Shown piece after piece: positions 12,819 through 20,069 of a stretch of DNA of 20,069 bases. The notes beneath the pieces are model-generated. The model ran no database searches and was not told the origin of the DNA. It saw only the letters and a list, made by a program, of their open reading frames with translations. A program made the translations under genes and the position numbers. The DNA lies in assembly GCA_023436605.1 (NCBI GenBank), contig JAEZIQ010000170.1, forward strand, positions 1 through 20,069, read 5' to 3'. The stretch's first letter is position 1. The number at the start of each line of letters is the position of its first letter. Origin of the DNA: Actinomycetes bacterium (GTDB lineage: Bacteria > Actinomycetota > Thermoleophilia > Solirubrobacterales > 70-9).

Positions 12819-13634
12819 TTGAGCGAAGAAGAGAACACCGAAGACGTGACCCCCGAAGAGACTCCGGAAGCCGCCGCCGAGGAAACTCCGGCCGCCGAGG
12901 AAGTGGTTGAAGAGACCACCGAGGTCGAGGTCGAGGAAGCCGCCGCAGCCGAAGAGGTAGTGGAGGCCGAAGTCGAAGGTGCTGAAGGCGAAGGCGAAAT
13001 CGACGTCGAAGAGGCTGCCACCGAGGCCGCCGAGGAGATCGTCGCCGAGGAAGAGCGCAAGCCCAAGTCCGATCTGCCCCCGGGTGCCGACCTCGAACCG
13101 CTGGTCGAGCCCGAGCCCGAGGTCGAGCTGAGCGCCGAGGAAATCGCCGCCCGCGAGGCCGAGGAAGAGGAACGCGCCGCCCGTGAAGCCGCCGAGGCTG
13201 ACGAGGATGCGCCGGTCGCCAAGCCCGTTCCGATCGACCTGCCCAAGGACGCCCGCTTCATTGCCACCGGCAAGCGCAAGCGCTCGGTCGCCCGCGTGAT
13301 CATCCTTCCGGGTGACGGCAAGATCACCATCAACGATCGTGAGATCGACGAATACTTCCCTCGCGCCCGTCACCGGACGGTCGTGAACTCGCCGCTGGTT
13401 GCTACCGGCTACGAGTCGAACATCAACATCAAGATCCGCGTTCACGGCGGCGGCATCTCCGGTCAGGCCGGAGCCGTCCGTCACGGCATCGCCCGGGCGC
13501 TGACCGAAGTTGATCCCGAGCTTCGACCCGAACTCAAGCGCCGGGGCTTCCTGACCCGTGACGCAAGGGCCAAGGAACGTCGCAAGGCCGGTCTGAAGAA
13601 GGCCCGTAAGCGGCCGCAGTTCTCGAAGCGCTAG
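12819..13634 (+). CDS. rpsI: 30S ribosomal protein S9 with long acidic N-terminal extension
   Basis: S9 binds the head of the small subunit, its C-terminal tail reaching the P-site tRNA. The canonical domain occupies residues about 145-271: ARFIATGKRKRSVARVIILPG, then DEYFPRARHRTVVNSPLV, GGGISGQAGAVRHGIARAL, FLTRDARAKERRKAGLKKARKRPQFSKR, ending in the invariant SKR. The first 144 residues are low complexity, with about 48 Glu in the first 130, many Ala and Val, and few basic residues. Actinobacterial S9 proteins often carry a short extension of 20-30 residues; this is much longer. The TTG at 12819 follows the rplM stop closely and the frame stays open with the same base usage, so the extension looks translated; an internal start giving standard S9 cannot be excluded. 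A 16-base gap precedes glmM. Confidence 0.95.
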   Translation: MSEEENTEDVTPEETPEAAAEETPAAEEVVEETTEVEVEEAAAAEEVVEAEVEGAEGEGEIDVEEAATEAAEEIVAEEERKPKSDLPPGADLEPLVEPEPEVELSAEEIAAREAEEEERAAREAAEADEDAPVAKPVPIDLPKDARFIATGKRKRSVARVIILPGDGKITINDREIDEYFPRARHRTVVNSPLVATGYESNINIKIRVHGGGISGQAGAVRHGIARALTEVDPELRPELKRRGFLTRDARAKERRKAGLKKARKRPQFSKR

Positions 13635-13650
13635 GACCGGACAAGCAGGC

Positions 13651-14982
13651 GTGTCGAATCCGACCCGCACTCTTTTCGGCACCGACGGGGTTCGCGGTCG
13701 GGTCGGCGACAAACTGACTGCAGAGCTCGCGCTCGCCATCGGGCGGGCCGGTACCGAGTCCCTGCGCCGGGCCAAGGGCGTCGAACGCCCCCGGGTCCTG
13801 ATCATTCGCGATACCCGCGAGTCGGGGCCGATGCTGGAAGCCGCCCTGGCCTCGGGAATCACCGAGGCCGGCGGCGACGTCTACCTCGGTGGCGTGTTGC
13901 CGACCCCAGCTGCGGCCCTGCTTTCGCGACATCACGGATTCGAGATGGCTGCGGTCGTCTCGGCGTCCCACAACCCGTTCCATGACAACGGGATCAAGCT
14001 TTTCGGTGGTGACGGCGGCAAGCTCGATGACGCAACCGAGGCCGGGGTGGAGGCCCTGATCCACGAACCACCGGCGGCCGACGCCACGCCTGGACGCATC
14101 CGGGAGCTGAACGGGGCCGATCAGGACTATCTGCGTGAACTGGAGAGCCACTTCAGGCTCGACCTGAACGGCCTCAGGGTGACACTCGATTGCGCCAACG
14201 GTTCGACCTTTGCGGTGGCGGGAGAGATCTTCAGGCGACTCGGTGCGGAAGTCGACCTGCTCGCGGTGGAGCCGGATGGCCGCAATATCAACGACGGCTG
14301 CGGTTCGACCGACCTCACTCAGCTCTCCGAAAGGGTCGCTTCGACCGATGCCGCGATCGGCTTCGCTTTCGACGGTGACGGTGACCGTGTGATGGCGGTC
14401 GACGCGGATGGCAACCCGTTCGACGGAGACGAGATCATCAGCCTGGTCGCCACCGGCCGGGCCCGCGCCGGCCAGCTCGGCGGCGGAGTGGCGGTGACCG
14501 TGATGAGTAACTACGGCTTCCATCAGGCGATGAAGGAGGCCGGGGTGGAAGTCGAGGTGACCAGTGTCGGGGACCGCTACGTCCTTGAGGCTTTGAGAGA
14601 GAAGAACTGGGTGCTCGGTGGCGAGCAGTCGGGCCACATCATCTCCACCGATTACGCACCGACCGGTGACGGGATCGCCGCGGCCCTGATGCTGCTCGAG
14701 GCTCTTGACGGCCGGGACCTGGCCGAGGCGCGCGTGATGGAAAAACTGCCGCAGGTGCTGGTGAATGTCGAAGTCGCCGACCGCGAAGCCATCGCCGGTG
14801 CGGAGCCGGTCTGGAGCGAGGTCGACCGTCTGAACGGCGAGCTCGAAGGCGAGGGACGGGTGCTACTGCGACCCTCCGGGACCGAACCTCTGGTCCGGGT
14901 AATGGCCGAGGCACCAAGCCAGGAGCAAGCGCAGGAGATCTGCGAATCCCTGGCCGCCCTGGTCCGTCAGGAACTCGGCTGA
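13651..14982 (+). CDS. glmM: Phosphoglucosamine mutase
   Basis: It interconverts glucosamine-6-phosphate and glucosamine-1-phosphate on the way to UDP-GlcNAc, the precursor of peptidoglycan. The 443 residues carry every alpha-D-phosphohexomutase signature: FGTDGVRG at 9-16, the phosphoserine loop SASHNP at 104-109 with catalytic Ser106, the Mg-binding DGDGDR at 241-246, the sugar-binding GGEQSGH at 323-329 (typical of GlmM rather than PGM/PMM), and the phosphate-binding RPSGTEP at 407-413. GTG start; the N-terminus SNPTRTLFGTDGVRG is standard. It lies 16 bases after rpsI, the usual actinobacterial neighbour, and is followed after 83 bases by glmS, the preceding enzyme of the pathway. Confidence 0.98.
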   Translation: MSNPTRTLFGTDGVRGRVGDKLTAELALAIGRAGTESLRRAKGVERPRVLIIRDTRESGPMLEAALASGITEAGGDVYLGGVLPTPAAALLSRHHGFEMAAVVSASHNPFHDNGIKLFGGDGGKLDDATEAGVEALIHEPPAADATPGRIRELNGADQDYLRELESHFRLDLNGLRVTLDCANGSTFAVAGEIFRRLGAEVDLLAVEPDGRNINDGCGSTDLTQLSERVASTDAAIGFAFDGDGDRVMAVDADGNPFDGDEIISLVATGRARAGQLGGGVAVTVMSNYGFHQAMKEAGVEVEVTSVGDRYVLEALREKNWVLGGEQSGHIISTDYAPTGDGIAAALMLLEALDGRDLAEARVMEKLPQVLVNVEVADREAIAGAEPVWSEVDRLNGELEGEGRVLLRPSGTEPLVRVMAEAPSQEQAQEICESLAALVRQELG

Positions 14983-15065
14983 TTCCGCCTTTTTCTCGAC
15001 CGATTCATCCCCGCGTGACGCATGTCTCCTCTCCGAGGCCAGCGCATGGCTAGGCTTTAGCGCTC

Positions 15066-16925
15066 ATGTGCGGAATCATCGGATACGTCGGCGGTCGCCC
15101 CGCTGAAGAGATTCTCGTGGCCGGGCTGGAGAAGCTCGAGTACCGCGGTTACGACTCGGCCGGAGTGGCGATCCTCGTCCCCGACGACGAGGTGAAGAAC
15201 GTGCGAGCGGTCGGCAACCTCTCCGGACTTCGCGGCGCCCTCGAGAAGACTGACCTGAGCGCTGCCGAGCAGCCCGATGACGGTGGCAGCTTCACCGGCA
15301 TCGCCCACACCCGCTGGGCCACCCACGGCCGGGTGACCGAAGCAAATGCCCATCCTCACACCGACGAATCCGGCAAGGTCCAGATCGTCCTCAACGGCAT
15401 CGTCGAGAACTACGTCAAGCTCAAGGAGGATCTCGAAGAGCAGGGCATCAACTTCACTTCCGAGACCGACGCAGAGGTTGTCGCCCACCTGATCAGCCGC
15501 TACTTCGAGGGCGACCTGACCGAGGCCGTACGAAGGGCTTACGCCGACCTGCGGGGTCACTACTCGATCGTCGCCCTGCACGCCGATTGCCCGGGCGTAC
15601 TGGTCGGGGCCCGCAAGGAAACTCCGTTGATCGTCGGAGTCGGTGACGGCGAGAACTTCATCGCCTCGGCGATCCCCGCTTTCCTCAACGAAACTCGCAT
15701 CGTCCTGACCATCGATAACGGCGAGATCGTCACGATCACGCCCGATGCCGTGACGGTCACCAAAGCCGATGGTGAAGCCGTCGAGCGGGATACAGAAGAG
15801 GTTCAGTGGGACGAGGAAACGGCCGAGAAGGCCGGTTACGACACCTTCATGATGAAGGAGATCCACGAGCAGCCGGACGCAATCGCCGACACCATCCTCG
15901 ATCGGCTTTCGGATGACGACAGCGTCGATCTTTCCGACATCGGCTTCGGTGACGACGTGCTCCGCAAGGCCTCGCGGATCGTGATCGTCGCCTGCGGGAC
16001 CAGCTACCACGCTGGTCTGGTCGGCCGCTATGCGATCGAGCGTTGGGCCCGGGTGCCGGTCGAGATGGACATTGCCTCCGAGTACCGTTACCGCGATCCC
16101 GTGGTCGGTGAGAACGATCTGGTCATCGGCATCACCCAGTCCGGCGAGACCGCCGACACGCTGGCCGCGATGCGTCTGGCCCGCGACCGCGGCGCCAAGG
16201 TCCTGGCGATCACCAACATCATGGGCAGCCAGGCCACGCGGGATTCCGATGCCGTCCTGTTCACCAGGGCTGGTCTCGAAATCGGCGTTGCTGCCACCAA
16301 GACCTTCGTCGCTCAGGTCGCCGCCATGTACCTGGTCGCGCTTCGACTGGCCGAACTTCGCGGAAACCTCGGTTTCTCCGAGGTCAGCCGCCTGATCAAC
16401 GAACTGCGCGCGATCCCGGAGAAGATGGAAGCGACGATCGATTCCGAATCCGAACGGATGCTGGAGATTGCCAAGCGGCACTACGACCAGAAGTTCTTCC
16501 TTTACCTCGGCCGTCACATCGGCCTCCCGGTCTGCCTCGAAGGTGCCCTGAAGCTGAAAGAGGTCTCCTACATCCCGACCGACGCCTACGCAGCCGGCGA
16601 GATGAAGCACGGCCCGATCGCCCTGCTCGACGATTCGACTCCGGTGGTCTGCGTGGCGACCGACAGCCCGATCCTCGACAAGGTCCTTTCCAACATGGAA
16701 GAAGTGAAGGCTCGCGGCGCCGACGTGATCGCGGTCGCCACCGAGGGCGATGACCGGGTCTCGAAGGTCTCCGAGGAAACGATCGAGGTGCCCCGCACCG
16801 ACTGGGTGCTCCAGCCCCTCCTCGCGATCCTTCCCCTTCAACTTCTGGCCTACCACGTGGCCCGGCTAAACGGCCTCAACGTGGACCAGCCCAGAAACCT
16901 CGCCAAGACCGTCACGGTCGAGTAG
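15066..16925 (+). CDS. glmS: Glutamine-fructose-6-phosphate aminotransferase (isomerising)
   Basis: It makes glucosamine-6-phosphate from fructose-6-phosphate and glutamine, the committed step to amino sugars. The protein starts MCGIIGYVG, with Cys2 becoming the N-terminal nucleophile after Met removal, which fixes the ATG. The class II amidotransferase domain (about 1-240) includes EYRGYDSAGVA and HTRWATHGRVTEANAHPH. Two SIS sugar-isomerase domains follow: the first with CGTSYHAGLVGRYAIE near residue 310 and TQSGETADTLAAMR, the second with LGRHIGLPVCLEGALKLKEVSYI and AGEMKHGPIALLD. It ends with the conserved NLAKTVTVE. At 619 residues it is normal. The 83-base gap before it has a TAGGCT box close to the ATG and no ribosome site, so a separate, nearly leaderless promoter is possible. 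No glmS ribozyme was recognised upstream. Confidence 0.98.
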   Translation: MCGIIGYVGGRPAEEILVAGLEKLEYRGYDSAGVAILVPDDEVKNVRAVGNLSGLRGALEKTDLSAAEQPDDGGSFTGIAHTRWATHGRVTEANAHPHTDESGKVQIVLNGIVENYVKLKEDLEEQGINFTSETDAEVVAHLISRYFEGDLTEAVRRAYADLRGHYSIVALHADCPGVLVGARKETPLIVGVGDGENFIASAIPAFLNETRIVLTIDNGEIVTITPDAVTVTKADGEAVERDTEEVQWDEETAEKAGYDTFMMKEIHEQPDAIADTILDRLSDDDSVDLSDIGFGDDVLRKASRIVIVACGTSYHAGLVGRYAIERWARVPVEMDIASEYRYRDPVVGENDLVIGITQSGETADTLAAMRLARDRGAKVLAITNIMGSQATRDSDAVLFTRAGLEIGVAATKTFVAQVAAMYLVALRLAELRGNLGFSEVSRLINELRAIPEKMEATIDSESERMLEIAKRHYDQKFFLYLGRHIGLPVCLEGALKLKEVSYIPTDAYAAGEMKHGPIALLDDSTPVVCVATDSPILDKVLSNMEEVKARGADVIAVATEGDDRVSKVSEETIEVPRTDWVLQPLLAILPLQLLAYHVARLNGLNVDQPRNLAKTVTVE

Positions 16926-16951
16926 CCAACCCCCCGCGAACCCAACCCTCT

Positions 16952-17011
16952 TCGCGAGATCCAGATTCTCGCCACATAGAGCTGAATTTCGGAATCTCAC
17001 CGAATCGGGCC
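16952..17011 (+). repeat. Left 60-bp inverted repeat
   Basis: It matches the reverse complement of 18105-18164 without gaps; mismatches fall at 16964, 16980, 16986, 16991, 16993, 17001, 17008 and 17009. The best block, 16965-16979, is unbroken. Near its outer end GCGAGA (16954-16959) and TCTCGC (16967-16972) form a smaller dyad with a 7-base spacer that is kept in both copies. Confidence 0.85.
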
Positions 17012-17031
17012 CTGCGAACTCCTTGCCCCTG

Positions 17032-17049
17032 ACGGCTCTGAAGAGCCGT
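17032..17049 (+). terminator. Small hairpin between left repeat and nuclease gene
   Basis: ACGGCTC (17032-17038) and GAGCCGT (17043-17049) form a perfect 7-bp stem with a TGAA loop. It could end glmS transcription, about 105 bases after that stop, or belong to the element. No T-run follows. Confidence 0.4.
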
Positions 17050-17121
17050 GATGGACTCGCTGTTACACAATCGTCACCCCTGTAGAGCCACAGTTGAGCT
17101 TATTCGCGGGAGTCTCAGGCG

Positions 17122-18090
17122 ATGGAACCGAAGCCGACACGCGAGAGCCACGCAATGGATCAGTTCGAGTGCCTGCGCTCGTTCATGGCTCCCAGGTATT
17201 TCGTGGCCGACCGAGTCGAACTGAGCGAACAGGGGTTCACGAGCGGCCGGATCGACAACTGGTGCCGAGGTGGACGACTGGTCCAGGTGGCGCACGGCGT
17301 GTACTCCCTGGGGCGGGATATCGACACCCGGGAAGCGGCCCTGAGGGTTGCGCTCCTGCTCGCCGGACCCGGTTCGGCCCTGACCGCGCGTAGCGCCTGC
17401 GAAGAGTGGAGGGCTGTCGAGCGATCCCTCGCGATCCCTTCCCGAATTGAGGTTGCGACGGCATCGGGAAAGGCGACTACCCACCAGGGACGGTCACCGG
17501 CACTGCGGAACACGAGGATCAAGGTCGTTCATCGAAGTCTCGAGCCCGGTGACTTCCTGCGGCTGAACAAGCTTGAGGTCGTGCGACCAGTCCTCGCGAT
17601 TGTCGACTTCGCAGTCGATGCCGGGGAACGGGATGTGCGCTTCGCATTCCTCGAGGCGTGTCGGCTCAAGCTCATGACGAGGGGAACCGTCAACGAGTGC
17701 TACAGAAGGATCTACGGCAGGCGTGGTGCCAGGAAACTCAGGCCGCTGCTGGGCCTGTGGGTGCCGGAACTGGGTCGCATCAAGTCGGTCTTCGAAGGTC
17801 TGGTGCTGCTCGACTGGATCGAGCTCAAGTATTCGATGCCGCTCATCAATTGCAAAGTGCTCGGCTGGGAGGTGGACCTTTACTGGCCCCAGCAGCGCTA
17901 CATCCTCGAACTTGATGGGGGCGCTTTCCACAGCGATCCGGTCCAGAGAACGATCGATCGGCAGAAACAGATGTTTCTGGAAAGCCGGGGATTGACGGTC
18001 AACCGGCTGACTTACGCGGCTTTCGACGCCGATCCGGTCGGCGAGCTGAGAAAGATCGCCTGGGATCTCGGGTTTCTCCAGGGCGTTTGA
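17122..18090 (+). CDS. AbiEi-like HTH protein with C-terminal DUF559 (Vsr-like) nuclease domain
   Basis: A 322-residue protein of a type abundant in actinobacteria. Residues about 13-65 resemble the AbiEi antitoxin winged helix (GFTSGRIDNWCRGGRLVQVAHGVYSLG) and 71-100 its following helix (LLLAGPGSALTARSACEEW). Residues about 221-315 match DUF559, a Vsr/PD-(D/E)XK-like fold: SVFEGLVL with Glu225, EVDLYWP with Asp252, LELDGGAFH with Glu263, Asp265 and His270, then DRQKQMFLESRGLTVNRLTY. The likely catalytic residues are all present. No toxin partner (AbiEii nucleotidyltransferase) is adjacent. The ATG at 17122 has GGGAG nine bases upstream; an ATG at 17155 is an alternative with a poorer site. 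AGG/AGA arginine codons cluster around 17700-17745, unlike glmS, hinting at transfer. The biological role is unknown; nuclease activity is a family inference. Confidence 0.85.
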   Translation: MEPKPTRESHAMDQFECLRSFMAPRYFVADRVELSEQGFTSGRIDNWCRGGRLVQVAHGVYSLGRDIDTREAALRVALLLAGPGSALTARSACEEWRAVERSLAIPSRIEVATASGKATTHQGRSPALRNTRIKVVHRSLEPGDFLRLNKLEVVRPVLAIVDFAVDAGERDVRFAFLEACRLKLMTRGTVNECYRRIYGRRGARKLRPLLGLWVPELGRIKSVFEGLVLLDWIELKYSMPLINCKVLGWEVDLYWPQQRYILELDGGAFHSDPVQRTIDRQKQMFLESRGLTVNRLTYAAFDADPVGELRKIAWDLGFLQGV

Positions 18091-18104
18091 CTGGTCGGGA
18101 CGCT

Positions 18105-18164
18105 GGATCGATTCAGTGAGATCCGGAAAGTCAGCGCTATGTGGCGAGAATTTGGATCTCGCGA
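18105..18164 (-). repeat. Right 60-bp inverted repeat
   Basis: This is the inverted partner of 16952-17011 (52 of 60 identical). The conserved inner dyad is GCGAGA (18144-18149) and TCTCGC (18157-18162). It lies 87 bases upstream of the lipoprotein start and could also influence that gene's expression. Confidence 0.85.
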
Positions 18165-18251
18165 GTGGGAGGGAAACGCTGGGGAGTAGGTGGGGGGATG
18201 AATCTGGGGTTTCGCAAGAAGTTCGCAAGGGTCGCCGTTAGGATCGTGGCC

Positions 18252-19874
18252 ATGCCCAGTTCATTCTTGAAGTACACAGTCCCGTCCCTAGTTGCCGTTG
18301 GCCTTTCGGCGTTCGCGATCAGCGCCTGCGGAGGAGGTTCCGACGACTCCGGTGCCACCGAGCTCGCCAAGTTCGCACCGGCCGAAACGTCAGCCTTCAT
18401 CGAAGGCGCCGTCCAGCCGGACAGCGAAGTTGCCGCCAACGTCGACTCGATCACCGAGAAGCTCGCTGGCGTCAACATCGGCAACCTGATCAAGGATGGC
18501 ATCGCCAGCGACGGCGAGGTCGACTTCGACGCCGACGTCAAGCCGTGGCTCGGCGAGAACGCTGGCATCTTCCTCAACATCGACCCCGCGACTCTCGCCG
18601 ATTCGGCGACCGATGGCGGAGTCTCCTCGCTCAACTCGGAGCCGGGCGAGCCCGCCACCGTCAGCTCCGACGATTCCGAACCCTTCGGCGGACTGATCGT
18701 CGAATCGACCGACACCGATGCCGCTCAAAGCTTCATTGACAAGCAGTCGGAAACCGGAGGGGGATCAAAGGACGGCGAGTACGAGGGTTTCTCGTACAAG
18801 GTTGACGCCGAGGATGGAATGACGGTTGGAATTGTCGATGACTTCGTCGTGATCGGCAGCACCGAGGAGCAGTTCAAGGCCGCGGTTGACGCCTCCAAGG
18901 GCGACAACCTGGCCGACACCGACGCTTTCAAGGATCTGTCCGGCCACGTCGCCGATGGTGCGCTGGTCTCGATCTACACTGCCAACGACCCCTACCTCGC
19001 TTCGCTGAAGGAGCAGGGCTTCGACCTCGGAGGCCTCTACTCGGCGCTCGGTATGGACCTCGAAGGCTCCGGCACGGTCGCCAGCCTCGTCCCCGAAGAG
19101 AACGAGATCTCGATCAAGGGTTACTCCAGCGCCGGGTCCGACCTGACCAGTGGTGATCCGACCGCCCTGATCGAGACCTTCCCGGCCGACACCATCGTCG
19201 CCACCGGTTCCGGTGACGTCGGTGCGAACGCGACCAAGATCCTGAACGCGCTAAACGAGGAAGGCATCCCCGGTCTGATCAAGCCCGGTCAGGTTGACAA
19301 GTTCACCCAGGAAGCATCGGGCCAAATCGACATCAAGGGAATCGTCGAGTCACTCGAGACGGTTGCCTTCTTCGTCAACGGCACCAGCCAGAAGAACCTC
19401 GGTGGCGCCCTGGTCGCGACCAGCTCGGACATCAAGCCGATCGAGAACTCGCTGCGCGGGATCTCCTCGCTGATCGGCCTCGCGGGTGATGCCAGCGTCC
19501 AGCCACTGCCCGGCAACGTAGCGGGCTTCCGCGTCTTCACGGATGAGCTTCCGGGCCGACCGGTCGTGATCGGCGTCAAGGACGACCGCATGGTCATCGG
19601 CGTGGGTATGAAGGCCTCGCTGAACGCACTGACCGGCCAGGGCAAGACTCTCGCCGACTCGGCCGCCTTCAAGGCCGCCGACGAGTCGACCTCGGAAGCC
19701 GGCCTGGACATGTTTGCCGATCCGGCCAACCTCGCCAGGATGATCAGGAATGCGGGTGCCGGTGACCCCGACGCCGCGCAGATCGCTGACGTCGTCAGGA
19801 AGTTCCAGTACATGGCAGCCGGCTCCTCCGACAGCGAAGGCTCGTTCGAGTTCAACATGGGGCTCCAGGAGTAG
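18252..19874 (+). CDS. DUF3352-type lipoprotein
   Basis: A 540-residue exported protein of unknown function. It begins MPSSFLKYTVPSLVAVGLSAFAISACGGG: a short basic/hydrophobic signal with lipobox ISAC and lipidation Cys26, so it should be anchored to the outer face of the membrane. The mature part is acidic, Ser/Gly/Asp-rich, and has the DUF3352 pattern: an opening about protection of integrity in amyloid-like alternating strands (LAKFAPAETSAFIEGAVQPDSE), repeated DDFVVIGSTEEQFKAAVDASKG and DDRMVIGVGMKASLNALTGQG segments that look like internal duplications, each followed by LADTDAFKDL or LADSAAFKAA. The ATG at 18252 is chosen over longer in-frame starts (18141, 18198) because it gives a standard lipoprotein signal and leaves the right inverted repeat outside the gene; AGGA lies about ten bases upstream. 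Confidence 0.8.
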   Translation: MPSSFLKYTVPSLVAVGLSAFAISACGGGSDDSGATELAKFAPAETSAFIEGAVQPDSEVAANVDSITEKLAGVNIGNLIKDGIASDGEVDFDADVKPWLGENAGIFLNIDPATLADSATDGGVSSLNSEPGEPATVSSDDSEPFGGLIVESTDTDAAQSFIDKQSETGGGSKDGEYEGFSYKVDAEDGMTVGIVDDFVVIGSTEEQFKAAVDASKGDNLADTDAFKDLSGHVADGALVSIYTANDPYLASLKEQGFDLGGLYSALGMDLEGSGTVASLVPEENEISIKGYSSAGSDLTSGDPTALIETFPADTIVATGSGDVGANATKILNALNEEGIPGLIKPGQVDKFTQEASGQIDIKGIVESLETVAFFVNGTSQKNLGGALVATSSDIKPIENSLRGISSLIGLAGDASVQPLPGNVAGFRVFTDELPGRPVVIGVKDDRMVIGVGMKASLNALTGQGKTLADSAAFKAADESTSEAGLDMFADPANLARMIRNAGAGDPDAAQIADVVRKFQYMAAGSSDSEGSFEFNMGLQE

Positions 19875-19894
19875 CGGAGAAGCGGAGCGCGGAA

Positions 19895-20069
19895 ATGGCC
19901 GCCGGGGTAGGGATGGATCTGATCGAGGTGGCCCGCGTCGAGCGGGCCCTCGATCGCCACCCCCGCCTCGCCGACCGCTTGTTCACCGCCGCTGAACAGC
20001 GCTATGCGGCTTCGAAAGGCCGTCCGGGCCGCCATCTGGCGGCCCGTTTCGCTGCAAAGGAAGCGGTAG
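19895..20069 (+). CDS. acpS: Holo-[acyl-carrier-protein] synthase (3' end outside window)
   Basis: It transfers 4'-phosphopantetheine from CoA to the acyl carrier protein. The visible 58 residues start MAAGVGMDLIEVARVERAL, the family's GxDLxExxR opening with the Mg-binding Asp, and continue with RLFTAAEQRYAASKGRPGRHLAARFAAKEAV, containing the second signature (RFAAKEA with the metal-binding Glu). The ATG at 19895 has GGAG seven bases upstream and lies 20 bases after the lipoprotein stop. The frame runs open to the window edge, so the gene is only cut by the window. Confidence 0.95.
   Translation, partial: MAAGVGMDLIEVARVERALDRHPRLADRLFTAAEQRYAASKGRPGRHLAARFAAKEAV

Larger units (their letters stand above)
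16952..18164. mobile_element. Inverted-repeat-bounded unit carrying an AbiEi/DUF559 gene
   Basis: A 1,213-base segment bounded by 60-bp inverted repeats (52 of 60 positions identical) encloses just one gene, the HTH-nuclease at 17122-18090. The right repeat starts 14 bases after that gene's stop. There is no transposase, and I find no direct target duplication outside the repeats. It sits between glmS and an envelope lipoprotein gene that leads to acpS, an otherwise conserved kind of neighbourhood. The boundary is what the sequence shows; mobility is inference. Alternatives are a genome-wide dispersed repeat present on both sides by chance, or paired regulatory sites. Confidence 0.5.

Noticed and set aside
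14983..15065. glmS ribozyme upstream of glmS
   Set aside because: The 83-base gap is too short for the ribozyme and contains none of its core sequence.
15057..16856. Long antisense open frame of 599 codons opposite glmS
   Set aside because: It is a by-product of high-GC codon use on the opposite strand; glmS has complete family motifs and the antisense translation resembles no family.
17122..18090. Complete AbiE type IV toxin-antitoxin system
   Set aside because: No AbiEii nucleotidyltransferase toxin gene lies on either side; only the antitoxin-like HTH domain is present, fused to a nuclease-like domain.
16940..18180. Target-site duplication outside the inverted repeats
   Set aside because: The bases just outside (AACCCTCT on the left, GTGGGAGG on the right) are not direct repeats of each other; if anything they extend the inverted similarity slightly.
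18141..18251. Longer N-terminus for the DUF3352 protein
   Set aside because: It would place coding sequence across the right inverted repeat and put about 37 residues before a complete lipoprotein signal peptide.

Overview
The window is a gene-dense piece of a high-GC bacterial chromosome, most likely an actinobacterium of the Thermoleophilia/Solirubrobacterales type. This rests on the uniformly high GC, frequent GTG/TTG starts and 4-base stop/start overlaps, the rplM-rpsI-glmM order, a GuaB3-type enzyme beside guaA, a c-di-AMP riboswitch in front of a cell-wall peptidase, and an AbiEi/DUF559-type gene. The lineage is an inference from gene content, not a measured placement.

Layout. 1-3435 (+): the 3' part of pyrF, a membrane-anchored LysM protein, a D-Ala-D-Ala carboxypeptidase and a PfkB sugar kinase; the last three are joined by 4-base overlaps. 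3436-3840: a 405-base gap with two strong dyads and a pair of direct repeats, the second of which probably carries the promoter of the next operon. 3841-6606 (+): guaB3 and guaA (guanine nucleotide metabolism). 6607-6805: a cluster of hairpin repeats between converging genes. 6806-10645 (-): a zinc-uptake operon transcribed as permease/binding-protein fusion, ATPase, second permease, zur, with a Fur/Zur-type operator and an apparently leaderless promoter in front. 10704-11939 (-): a secreted M23 peptidase behind a ydaO-class c-di-AMP riboswitch. 12373-14982 (+): rplM, rpsI (with a very acidic N-terminal extension of about 145 residues) and glmM. 15066-16925 (+): glmS. 16952-18164: one gene, an AbiEi-like HTH fused to a DUF559/Vsr-like nuclease, enclosed by 60-bp inverted repeats. 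18252-19874 (+): a DUF3352-type lipoprotein. 19895 to the end (+): the start of acpS.

How the genes fit together. Much of the window serves the cell envelope: glmM and glmS make the glucosamine phosphates leading to UDP-GlcNAc, the carboxypeptidase and M23 enzyme trim peptidoglycan, and LysM binds it. Control of the M23 gene by c-di-AMP fits the known link between that messenger and wall stress. The zinc operon looks self-contained, with its own repressor as last gene and its own operator.

The least ordinary items are: (1) the 1.2-kb inverted-repeat-bounded HTH-nuclease unit between glmS and the DUF3352 gene; (2) a family of hairpin repeats of about 56 nt with the same internal architecture at 6617-6672, 6748-6799 and 12244-12299, in which a changed stem base is matched by its partner; (3) the permease/binding-protein fusion with an internal lipobox; and (4) the riboswitch, whose closing stem abuts the start codon.
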